Assembly (NCBI GenBank): GCA_017453045.1
Contig: JAFTKX010000061.1
Coordinates: forward strand, 1-45,834
DNA length: 45,834 bases
Direction: 5' to 3'
Source: Clostridia bacterium
Lineage (GTDB): Bacteria; Bacillota; Clostridia; Christensenellales; Borkfalkiaceae
The number at the start of each line of letters is the position of its first letter. The stretch's first letter is position 1. The position numbers and the translations under genes are program-made. Below, one piece after another: positions 32,277 to 40,756 of this stretch. The notes under the pieces were generated by a model. The model made no database searches. It was not told the origin of the DNA and saw only the letters and a program-made list of their open reading frames with translations.

Positions 32277-33053
32277 TTAGTTGTTGTACGGTATTACGAA
32301 TACCGCGTCGCCGTTATTTAAGACTTTAGTAAACACACCGCTATTAAGCGCTTGAATACTTGCAACTCCGTCAACGTAAACTAAAACGTGAGTATAGCCA
32401 GAGAAAGTCATAGTTACAGTTTCAGCCGTATTAGTTGCGTCTGGGTCTAAAACGTTCATAGCCATATACATATAGTTTGCTTTTACGTCGTCGTAAAGTT
32501 CGGTTACGAGCGCCGAGCCCGTACTTACGCTAAACGAAGTAAGTTTAGTAAACGAACTACTTGCTAACGTAGTTGCATTTGAAAGGTAATCCGCGCTTGT
32601 CGAGCCGTAAACCTTACTACCCTTATAATCGAACTGCATTATAGTTGGAGCAAATTTTTGGTCGTTTGCCATAATTTCTTGCATCCAGGAGTAAAGTTCG
32701 GTTGGGTTACCGTTATAGTCTACGAAAGACTTGCCGTCAACGTAAGATTCCGTGCCCGAAGAATTGCTTTCACGTCTTGTATAATACGTGTAGTAAGCGA
32801 TTTGCTTTGAGCCAAAGCCGAGCAAGATATTGTTAAGCCATTTTGCTCCGTTTTCGGTTACTTCGCGTTTATGGTCCGAACCCTCCGCATTGTTTTGGTG
32901 AGATTGAGTTACGTGATAGAACTTAATTCCCCTATCCGACGCAGCCTTTGCAACTATTTGAAGACAATGAATATAACTATCTAAAATTACGTCGTTACCG
33001 TTTTTGTCTGTACGGAGCGGATAATCGTCGTACATAATAGAGTCGGGATTCAT
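32277..33053 (-). pseudogene. C-terminal fragment of the giant surface glycosidase-like protein
   Basis: 258 residues from an internal ATG; the frame is open without interruption from the TAG at 33180-33182. It aligns along its whole length with the C-terminal half of the lipoprotein at 38920-40605: MNPDSIMYDDYPLR with MNPDYVRYDDYPLR, NNILLGFGSKQIAYYTYY with NNMLVGFGVREISYFTYY, ANDQKFAPTIMQFDY with ANNQKFAPTVFQFDY, and VFVIPYNN with SFIIPFK. No ribosome site or signal peptide is seen, so it is probably not made alone; it is the end of a ~2012-residue protein cut by one stop codon. Confidence 0.8.
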
Positions 33054-33182
33054 TGCGTTTAAGAAATCGTTGATATATTGAGTATAACGGGTTACGCAGT
33101 CGTCATATCTATCTCTAATTCCAAGAGTGTATATGTAGTTACCCCAAACGTAAGTTCCTTCTGACGCAGGATAGTAGTTGGT

Positions 33183-36100
33183 CTATACGTCTTCAATAAA
33201 TTTAAGTGGGTTAAGGTTATAATGGATAAAAAAGTTAAATAAGTACGTTTCGTTAACTCTCTTAATAGAATTGTAAACTGCAGAATATGCCGAAAGACAA
33301 ACGTATTTAGGTTCGTCGCCAAGTTGAATTCCGTAAATACCGGGGTACGAGGCGTAATCTTTTACGCAGTTATAGATATATGCGTCTAACGCATCGTTAT
33401 CTGCAAATTGACAACCGTCACCGACGATAGCAGTTTCTTCCAAACTCAAGTGTAAAATTCTGCTGTCTTGAACTATGGTTTTTGTAATGCCAACCTTAGC
33501 CAAATCGTCTACGAGCGCCTTGACGTTTACGATAGACTGTGCGTCATTGTTTATATAAACGCTATTTTGTGGGAAGTAGATTGTCATACCTGCTTCGCCG
33601 TATAAACTATATTGCTTAAGGTTTGCTAAGTTTTTACCTACGTAATACTTCTCGCCGTCTATCTCGTAATAACCGTTGCTATACGCGCTATAAGCGTAAA
33701 AGTCGAACTGGTCGGTATAATTTGAATAGTCAACGTGTTCAGGTAAAATTTCAGTTTCAGTATCTTCGCTTTCGCCTGACGGGATAACTTCACTTATAAG
33801 GTCTGCCATCGTCGTATCTTCGTAAACGCCGTAAAGTTTGTCTATAGTACAAGTAGTATTAAACTTACCGTAAAGAACGATAGAGCCAACTAAACTGTCT
33901 AAAGTAACGTTGTTAACTTCTGCATGAGCGCCGTCAAAGAAAGCCCAAGTTTCCATATAAGTTTCTTCTACCATTTCGCCAGCGGTTAAATTGTAAAGGT
34001 AGAAATTTAAAACGAACGTCGTACCGTTTACACCCCTTGTGATACCCATAATAATTCTATACTGAGTTCCGTCTACAAGGTTTGCTCTTGCAAGTTTAGA
34101 CGCAAAGTCGCTCATCATATTTCCACCGTATGGTGCGGCAGCGCCTTCAAAGTAAGCGCCGAAAGGACCTGAAACGCCGACTTTCGTATTGTTAGTTTGA
34201 GCATCACCGATTGTACCGTTCCAAAGAGTAATACCGCTTGCAACTACTACGCCTTGCTTGCCGTCGCTATAATACATAGACGTATCGTAGTTTTTAGCAA
34301 AGAACATAACTTCGGGCATGTTTTTACCAGTGAAATCAAACACTATAAAATCGTTAAAACTATAGTCGCCGTCTAAAGCGAAGTAACTTTGAGTTATAGA
34401 GCCACCTGCGTTTTGGCCTTTCGTATAGTTTGCGCCTGCTCCGATATTACCCGAGCCTAAAATGATTTCTTCACCGTTTGCCGTTACGTTGTTTATAGTT
34501 ACGCCTTCTTTTAAGGTTTCTTCAAAGGTTGCCGTGTAAACGGTGTTTGTGGTAAGAATTGAAATTTGCTTATCCCAACCTGTAAAAGTATATTCGTAAA
34601 GGCTATCGGGAGTTTTTTGCGGAACTGCGCCGTTATATATAGGATATGCGCCGTAAGATAAGGTTTGTTGTTGATAAATAGTTCCTTGATCGTCTTGGAA
34701 AGTTACGGTGCAAGTAGTATCCCCGTTAAGTCCCGTAGCAACGGTTGCAATATCGGTATTTTCAAATACGCCGTGAATTTTATCAATCGTACAAGCAACG
34801 CCAAATCTTCCGTATAATACGATAGAGCCTTTAAGTTGATCTCTTGTCATATTTCCAACAGCCTCGTGTGAACCAGTAAAGAAACCCCACGTGCTCATAC
34901 TACTTTCTTCTACTACCGTATTAGTATCTAAGTTATATAAATACCACTTTAACGTTATTTTTGAATACGTTGAATGCTCAGTAAAGCCCATTATTACTCT
35001 GTAATGAGTTCCGTCTTCAAGATTTGCTATACCTAAAGCAGAACTTGCTAATGCGCCTTCACAGAATCCACCGTTTGTTGCGTCTTGTATCATATACGGA
35101 TAACCGTAGTTAATATACGTTCCAGTTTTTTCATTAATTGTTATAGGGTTTCCTTGCCAGTCGGTAATGCCAGTATATACAACTATACCTTGTTTTGAAG
35201 TACCTTCCGCATACATAGAGTCGTTATAGTTGTTTGCAAAGAAAGCGATTTCAGGCATATTTTTGCCTGTGAAATCTAATGCAATAAAGTCGTTTAACGC
35301 ATAGTCGCCGTCTAACGCTAAGTAAGACTGATGAACTTCACCACCGTTATTTTGACCTGTAGTATAGTTTGCGCCACCACCCACATAACTTGATTTTAAA
35401 ACTACTTTTCCATCCGTTTGCGTTACGCCGTAGGTGTGAGAATCTCCACCGCTTACGGTAACAGAATCTCTCCAAACGCCTGTAAACGTTGCCGTGTAAG
35501 TAACGCCGTTTGTTGCGTCTTCTTCAGTAACGGCGGTAAGTTCTTTATCCCAACCTGCAAAGGTGTAAGACGAGCAAATTGAATCGGGCGCTTTTGTAGG
35601 AGTTAAATTTGGCTCGGTAGGAACGTCGCCTACTAAAACTGAATCTTCAGATAAAGTAGTTCCGTCCCAGTTTTTAAAGGTAACGGTTGCCCTTTTATCT
35701 TCTACTTTTTTAACAACCGTGTCTATATCGGTGTCTTCAAATACGCCGTAAAGTTTATCTATAGTACAAGTAGTACCAAACTTACCGTATAATACGATAG
35801 AGCCGACTAAATCAGACGTGCTCATATTTCCTACTGCGCTATTTGATCCAGTAAAGAAACCGTAAACGTGAATGCTATTCTCTTCAACAAGTTCATTTGT
35901 CGAACGATCATACAAGCGCCACATAAGCGTAATGCCCGCTGTAGCGTTATGGCTACTTCCTGTCTTGAAACCAATGATAACGCGATATTGCGTTTCATCA
36001 ACCAAATTTACTCTTGCAAGTTTTGAATCCGCAACTGTGTTATTAGTAAAGTTAGTTTGTTCCATATCACTTTGACCGTTAATCATATACGGCCAAGTAA

Positions 36101-38315
36101 TATTAACTCTTTTACCACTATTGAGATAATCAGTATTTAATTCGCCGTTATATTGAGTGATACCGTTTACAAATACGATACCTTGCTTTCCGCCGTATTG
36201 ATAATACATTGAATCGTTATAATTTTTAGCGAAGAAAGCAATTTCAGGCATATTTTTACCTGTAAAGTCAAACGCTACGTAGTCGTCTAAACCGTAATTA
36301 CCGTTTAATTCCAAATAAGATTGATGTATGTAATCGTTTGCGTTAGGACCAACGTAGTTTGCGCCATAACCGAGACTACCTTTGCCTAACACAATGCTAT
36401 CGCCGTCAAACTCTACGTTATATGCCGCAGTCATGTCTAAACTTTCACAAATGCTACCTATGTGCGCATCTTCGTAAATGTCGTAAACTTTATCTAAGGT
36501 TACAGCCGTTCCAAAATATCCGTACGCGACGATTGAGCCTTGGCAATAATCATCTCTCGTTTGCCCATCATTTGTCCAACCGTCTGCAAAGAAGTTGTAA
36601 GTGTTGATTGCCTTTGATTCTACTATGCAATCTTTATCTAAATCGTAAAGAAGATAAACGAGTTTGATTGCCTTATTGTTTTGAGTATCGTCGCCAGGCT
36701 CCATACCCATTATGATTCTATATTTTTTACCGTCAACTAAATTTGCGCGACCTAACGCTACTTCGCCTACGCTTGCGTGAAGTAAAACGTTTTTATTTTC
36801 ATAGTCACCTTCCGAATTATGTCCGGTATTGTAAATCATATGTGGGCCGTACATACAAACACTCGTTCCATTAAATATGGTCGTAGAATAAGCCGTTTCT
36901 TCAGTAAAAAGCATACCGTTAGGTAAGGTTAAGCCCGTTGCAACTACTACGCCGTTTTTAGTTCCGTCGCCGTAGAAAATAGATTTATCGTAACCATTTG
37001 CAAAGAAAGCGAGCGTAGGCATATTTTTGCCTGTAAAGTCGGCAACGAAATAGTCCCCAAAGCCGTAAGTTCCGTCATACGCTAAATACGCTTGTTCTGC
37101 GGTGTTGTTCATATCGGTAGGATTATCACTCGTTCTTACACCGTTTTCATACGTATCGGGATAATACGCGCCGTCGCCCAAATCACCGCTTGCAAGGGTT
37201 ACTTTTTGACCGATTACGTCGCTGTCGGCGCTAATGGTAACGCCGTCGGCTCTCGTAACGCCGTAAACCGACATTTCACCGATATCTTTTACGTCGCCCC
37301 TATTAGATTTCCACTTCGCGTAAATATTTCTATCTTCAGTAACGCCTGTAGTAACGCCTGCCCAACCAACAAATTCAAATCCGTCTTTGGTCGGATCTGT
37401 AGGAGCAGTAGAATCTCCGCCGTCGGTTACAAAATCAACGGCAACTACTCTATATCCGTCTAAATAAGTAACTTTATGACCTTCGGTTAACGTACCACTA
37501 CCTAAAGCGTTAGTGATTACGGTATTTTGCGAACGGTCTTCTACCGCAAGATTTACAAATATGTATTTTCCGCTGAGTAACTCAGCAAAAGTTTTTCCGT
37601 TTTCGTCAGTTTTTGAACTGCCGATTTTAGCAATTAAAGAGTTATATTGCGCGGTTGAAGAAACGATAATAGGATAGTTTGCCGTTCCAAGCCAGTCGCC
37701 GTAAACGTTTAAAATGTTGAGTTCGTATTCTTTTTCGCCGTCTAAAAGCGCAGAACATAATACCTCGTATTGAGTTCTGTTTTGTTCCTCAATATCTTCT
37801 ACGCCATTATCGTCTTTCGCCATTTCGGCGTAAGTGTAAACGGCGCTTCCGCTACGCATGTCTTTAATAAAGAAAGTTGCAGAGAAAGATTTTTCGTAAA
37901 GGGGCATACCACCGCTCGTATACTTGTCAAGATTTGTCATTGCAAGGTTAGCGTAATAATACCCTTCTTTTTCGTAAATTAAACTTTCGTCGAGAACTTT
38001 ACCGACACTATTTGCCAAATCTTTATATTCGGAAACTTTGTCGAACTCCTCTACGGGAGCGATATAGCCGTGAAGTTCAACGTCGTCGTTATCAACAATT
38101 AAATCGCGATAGTCTTTGTCCATTTTTACGACAAAACGGAGTCCGTTTTGGGTAAGTTTAACACCCGCGCCGTTTTTGATAACGAAAACTTCGCCAACCT
38201 CTGCTCTTACGGGTTTTACGTAGAGCATAACGGAAAGCATTAACGAAATTATTAACGTTACTACGCAAATAAAAATTGCGCTTAATCTAAAATTGTTTTT
38301 TACGTTTGCTTTCAT
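33183..38315 (-). CDS. Giant multi-module surface protein (truncated by TAG)
   Basis: 1710 residues as read. A signal peptide (helix ~12-33, cleavage likely after KPVRA) is followed by an N-terminal ~300-residue domain and an InlB-type repeat ending VGWAGVTTGVTEDRNIYAKW. Four copies of the DFTGKNMPE module follow (hallmarks near residues 430 as ADFTGKNMPTLAFF, 685, 1015 and 1328), with InlB-type repeats between modules 2/3 and 3/4. A glycosidase-like domain then begins at VDYSNYTDQFDFYAYS, with GIQLGDEPKYV. The frame stops at TAG inside that domain, where the paralogue at 38.9 kb has Tyr. No LPXTG or lipobox is seen. The start lies 2 nt after the 51-residue ORF, so it is probably coupled. Likely exported and glycan-binding (inference). 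Confidence 0.85.
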   Translation of the reverse strand: MKANVKNNFRLSAIFICVVTLIISLMLSVMLYVKPVRAEVGEVFVIKNGAGVKLTQNGLRFVVKMDKDYRDLIVDNDDVELHGYIAPVEEFDKVSEYKDLANSVGKVLDESLIYEKEGYYYANLAMTNLDKYTSGGMPLYEKSFSATFFIKDMRSGSAVYTYAEMAKDDNGVEDIEEQNRTQYEVLCSALLDGEKEYELNILNVYGDWLGTANYPIIVSSTAQYNSLIAKIGSSKTDENGKTFAELLSGKYIFVNLAVEDRSQNTVITNALGSGTLTEGHKVTYLDGYRVVAVDFVTDGGDSTAPTDPTKDGFEFVGWAGVTTGVTEDRNIYAKWKSNRGDVKDIGEMSVYGVTRADGVTISADSDVIGQKVTLASGDLGDGAYYPDTYENGVRTSDNPTDMNNTAEQAYLAYDGTYGFGDYFVADFTGKNMPTLAFFANGYDKSIFYGDGTKNGVVVATGLTLPNGMLFTEETAYSTTIFNGTSVCMYGPHMIYNTGHNSEGDYENKNVLLHASVGEVALGRANLVDGKKYRIIMGMEPGDDTQNNKAIKLVYLLYDLDKDCIVESKAINTYNFFADGWTNDGQTRDDYCQGSIVAYGYFGTAVTLDKVYDIYEDAHIGSICESLDMTAAYNVEFDGDSIVLGKGSLGYGANYVGPNANDYIHQSYLELNGNYGLDDYVAFDFTGKNMPEIAFFAKNYNDSMYYQYGGKQGIVFVNGITQYNGELNTDYLNSGKRVNITWPYMINGQSDMEQTNFTNNTVADSKLARVNLVDETQYRVIIGFKTGSSHNATAGITLMWRLYDRSTNELVEENSIHVYGFFTGSNSAVGNMSTSDLVGSIVLYGKFGTTCTIDKLYGVFEDTDIDTVVKKVEDKRATVTFKNWDGTTLSEDSVLVGDVPTEPNLTPTKAPDSICSSYTFAGWDKELTAVTEEDATNGVTYTATFTGVWRDSVTVSGGDSHTYGVTQTDGKVVLKSSYVGGGANYTTGQNNGGEVHQSYLALDGDYALNDFIALDFTGKNMPEIAFFANNYNDSMYAEGTSKQGIVVYTGITDWQGNPITINEKTGTYINYGYPYMIQDATNGGFCEGALASSALGIANLEDGTHYRVIMGFTEHSTYSKITLKWYLYNLDTNTVVEESSMSTWGFFTGSHEAVGNMTRDQLKGSIVLYGRFGVACTIDKIHGVFENTDIATVATGLNGDTTCTVTFQDDQGTIYQQQTLSYGAYPIYNGAVPQKTPDSLYEYTFTGWDKQISILTTNTVYTATFEETLKEGVTINNVTANGEEIILGSGNIGAGANYTKGQNAGGSITQSYFALDGDYSFNDFIVFDFTGKNMPEVMFFAKNYDTSMYYSDGKQGVVVASGITLWNGTIGDAQTNNTKVGVSGPFGAYFEGAAAPYGGNMMSDFASKLARANLVDGTQYRIIMGITRGVNGTTFVLNFYLYNLTAGEMVEETYMETWAFFDGAHAEVNNVTLDSLVGSIVLYGKFNTTCTIDKLYGVYEDTTMADLISEVIPSGESEDTETEILPEHVDYSNYTDQFDFYAYSAYSNGYYEIDGEKYYVGKNLANLKQYSLYGEAGMTIYFPQNSVYINNDAQSIVNVKALVDDLAKVGITKTIVQDSRILHLSLEETAIVGDGCQFADNDALDAYIYNCVKDYASYPGIYGIQLGDEPKYVCLSAYSAVYNSIKRVNETYLFNFFIHYNLNPLKFIEDV

Positions 38316-38317
38316 TG

Positions 38318-38473
38318 TTAATCAATAAAACCTCCCTGTCCTGCGTCAACGTCGTTATCGTAACCATCCCCTGAAACACGAATAACGTCTTGATTTAAGT
38401 CGAAAATCAAAACTTCAACGTTTGGCGCAAAATATTCTTTTCTTTCCACCGAAAGAAATTTAGCACTTTGCAT
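38318..38473 (-). CDS. 51-residue small protein before the giant gene
   Basis: MQSAKFLSVERKEYFAPNVE, then VLIFDLNQDVIRVSG and an acidic, Gly-rich tail ending GQGGFID. TTTGGAGGTGC lies right before the ATG. The pattern Y-x-x-P-x-x-E-x-x-x-F, then DVI-x-x-SG with a short polar tail, is one I recall from many small proteins of unknown function in gut clostridia. No signal peptide or membrane helix. Its stop lies 2 nt before the giant gene's ATG. Confidence 0.8.
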   Translation of the reverse strand: MQSAKFLSVERKEYFAPNVEVLIFDLNQDVIRVSGDGYDNDVDAGQGGFID

Positions 38474-38503
38474 AAAGCACCTCCAAATAAATTTTTATAT
38501 TGA

Positions 38504-38527
38504 ATATACGCAGTATTACACGTATAT
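38504..38527. promoter_or_regulatory. Inverted repeat upstream of the small-protein/giant-gene operon
   Basis: ATATACG-N10-CGTATAT is perfect, 31 nt before the small ORF, in the AT-rich region where the promoter should be. It could be an operator or an mRNA leader hairpin. Confidence 0.4.
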
Positions 38528-38617
38528 AATTTTATCAAATTTATAATATTTTTTTCTACTCTATTTTTTCGTAGTTGTAACCGTTTTTTACTTATAAGCA
38601 GACGAAAACCATAAAAA

Positions 38618-38870
38618 TCCCGTTGGCATCTCCAGAGGGACAGAAAAAATACAGTTTGTTATAGAGTGACAGAAAAAATACTATTGTCATTCTGGAACGA
38701 AATGAAATGAAGTGATAGAATCTCGCTTTTTTGAATACTCTCTCTATAAGGGGGACTCTATCGCTTACGCTCCAGAGTGACAGAAAAAATACAGTTTGTT
38801 ATAGAGTGACAGAAAAATAATACTATTGTCATTCTGGAACGAAATGAAATGGAGTGATAGAATCTCGCGC
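38618..38870. repeat. GTCATTCTGGAACG repeat cluster, right of the giant gene
   Basis: Same family as at 32020-32232: a partial unit, a full unit (~38683-38790) and another partial unit, period ~141 bp. No gene in 38474-38919. Confidence 0.9.
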
Positions 38871-38882
38871 GTTATGTCTTTT

Positions 38883-38906
38883 ACGGAAGGGGCAAGCCCC
38901 TTCCGT
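38883..38906. terminator. GGGGC hairpin, possible terminator
   Basis: A perfect 11-bp stem ACGGAAGGGGC/GCCCCTTCCGT, 14 nt after the glycosidase-like gene. A near copy lies at 31781-31800 in the rhamnosidase leader, so it is also a repeat. No strong T run. Confidence 0.5.
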
Positions 38907-38919
38907 ATAAAATTTTATC

Positions 38920-40605
38920 TTACTTAAAAGGAATAATAAACGATGCGTCGCCGGGCGCGCCTTTTACACTAATTTTTCCGTTATCAAGTTTGTGTAAAGT
39001 GCTAACGCCGTTTTTATAAACGAGCGCGTATTTAAATTCTTTTTTGTCAAATTCAAGCGTTATGGTTTGATATACCGAACTACCCGTATAATCGGGGTCT
39101 ACGATATTCATTGCCATATACATATATCTATCGTTCTTCTTATCGTAAAGTTCGTTAACCATAGCGCATTCTTTGTTAAGGCTAACTTTTTTAACTTTAG
39201 TATAAGTTTGAACGTTCGTTTCCATATTGAATAATTTTTTACCACCCGTTTCCATAGGCTCTTGTGTAAAACATACGCTCTTTAAGTAGTCAAATTGGAA
39301 AACGGTTGGAGCAAATTTTTGGTTATTTGCCATAATCGTTTGCATCATATCGTAAAGTTTGGTTTTATTTCCGTAATAATCGACGAAAGAATAATCGGGA
39401 TAATTAAAGAAAGATTCACCGTCGGTTTTACTTTCACTTCTTTGATAATAAGTAAAGTATGAAATTTCTCTTACGCCAAAACCAACGAGCATATTATTGA
39501 GCCAGTTTGCTCCAGCCTCGGTAACCTTTCTCATTGACGGAGAGCCGTTTGAGTCCATACCAAAGGTTTGCGTTACCATGTGGAAATCAATACCCCTATC
39601 CCTTGCTACGCCTGCAACGTATTCAAGACACGGAATATAAGTGTCCGAAAGGTAGGTTTTTCTAAGCGGATAGTCGTCGTAACGGACATAATCGGGATTC
39701 ATTGAATCCATAAAGTTTTCGATATACTGTTTATAACGCGCAAAACCGTCTTCAAAACTTACTTTACCTGTTGAGTCCGCTTCTTGCTCCGTTCCATCTA
39801 CGTAAGGATAATAGGTTTGGTAAACAAACTCGTTTAAGTTAAGCGGATTAAGGTTGAAACTGATATAAAAATCGTTCCAGCCGTTTTTAGCGCAAACTCT
39901 CTTTATGGAGTTATAAAGGTCGCCGTAAGACTTATACCAAACGTTTTTAGGCTCGTCGGCAAGCGTAACCCCTCCTACGCCTTCATAACCTGCGTAAAGC
40001 CCTATGAGTTTTTCAACTTGCGCGTCTAACTCCTCTATCGTTCTAAATTGGTCTTTATGCTCGCCTATAAGTCCCCTTGCTTCACGCTCGCCGTCGGTCA
40101 TATTTTCTTCGGCAGGCTCGTCGTTACGAGCAGGGTCGGCAACGCTACGGTTTGGCTCGTTTAAGCCAAGCCAAGACAAGTCTTCGTCGTATAAAATAGT
40201 CTTTTTTATACCAACGGAAACCATTTTGTCTACTTCCGTCTTTACGTATTCCCAGTCGTTAGCGCGGTCGGCATAAAACTTGTTTTGAGAATCTTCGTCG
40301 CCGTCCATCGCGCCTTCTTCGCCACGGATTTTCATAGCCGATTGCGGATAATAAATGGTCATGCCCGAGTCTTTATACATTTGGTATTGTTCTACGGTCA
40401 TGAAATTTTCGCCTACGTCGTAAACAACGCCGTCGATAGAATAAGTACCGTTGTGGGCAGAGTGATACCCAAAAAAGTCAAACTGATCGGTGTATGAAGA
40501 ATAATCGGGCACTTTTGATGCTTTTAAGCCCTTTTTACAAGCCGTACCAAGTACGGAAGTAGTTAAAATTATTAAAACGAGAATAACGTATTTTATCTTT
40601 TTCAT
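38920..40605 (-). CDS. Glycosidase-like TIM-barrel lipoprotein
   Basis: 561 residues from MKKIKYVILV, chosen for GGGGAAATT upstream. The lipobox is VLGTACKK, so it is a membrane-anchored lipoprotein. The body (SSYTDQFDFFGYHSAHNGTY, MTIYYPQSAMKI, GIKKTILYDEDLSWLGL, GVTLADEPKNV, VRYDDYPLR, FHMVTQTFG, GANWLNNMLVGFG) reads like a clan GH-A beta/alpha barrel; DEP and YDDYP sit where catalytic strands would end. A beta-type C-terminal domain ends GDASFIIPFK. It has the same domain as the end of the giant gene. I do not recognise the family; GH42-like or an undescribed group are the options. Confidence 0.75.
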   Translation of the reverse strand: MKKIKYVILVLIILTTSVLGTACKKGLKASKVPDYSSYTDQFDFFGYHSAHNGTYSIDGVVYDVGENFMTVEQYQMYKDSGMTIYYPQSAMKIRGEEGAMDGDEDSQNKFYADRANDWEYVKTEVDKMVSVGIKKTILYDEDLSWLGLNEPNRSVADPARNDEPAEENMTDGEREARGLIGEHKDQFRTIEELDAQVEKLIGLYAGYEGVGGVTLADEPKNVWYKSYGDLYNSIKRVCAKNGWNDFYISFNLNPLNLNEFVYQTYYPYVDGTEQEADSTGKVSFEDGFARYKQYIENFMDSMNPDYVRYDDYPLRKTYLSDTYIPCLEYVAGVARDRGIDFHMVTQTFGMDSNGSPSMRKVTEAGANWLNNMLVGFGVREISYFTYYQRSESKTDGESFFNYPDYSFVDYYGNKTKLYDMMQTIMANNQKFAPTVFQFDYLKSVCFTQEPMETGGKKLFNMETNVQTYTKVKKVSLNKECAMVNELYDKKNDRYMYMAMNIVDPDYTGSSVYQTITLEFDKKEFKYALVYKNGVSTLHKLDNGKISVKGAPGDASFIIPFK

Positions 40606-40642
40606 AATTTCCCCATAAATGAAGACTGTAATTTTTTGCATT

Positions 40643-40705
40643 GCTCTTAAAAGAGCGTTTATTGTAACTTCTTCGGTAGCCTTAAGTGTAGCCCCAAGGC
40701 TACCG
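40643..40705 (-). other. Two intergenic hairpins in the surface operon
   Basis: CGGTAGCCTT/AAGGCTACCG (40674-40705, 10 bp) and the palindrome GCTCTTAAAAGAGC (40643-40656). They lie between the 811-residue and 561-residue genes and may set mRNA stability or partial termination. Confidence 0.5.
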
Positions 40706-40756
40706 ACAAGTTTAAAGTTTAATTTTTTGTATATTTCGGCTACTGCCGAAGTTTAA

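Noticed and set aside
33180-33182. General reassignment of TAG to an amino acid
   Set aside because: TAG ends the genes at 9286-10011 and 24434-25348 just before terminators or non-coding sequence, so it works as a stop here.
33092-33322. 76-codon frame across the TAG of the giant gene
   Set aside because: It is a shadow in another frame; the true frame aligns with the paralogue on both sides of the TAG.
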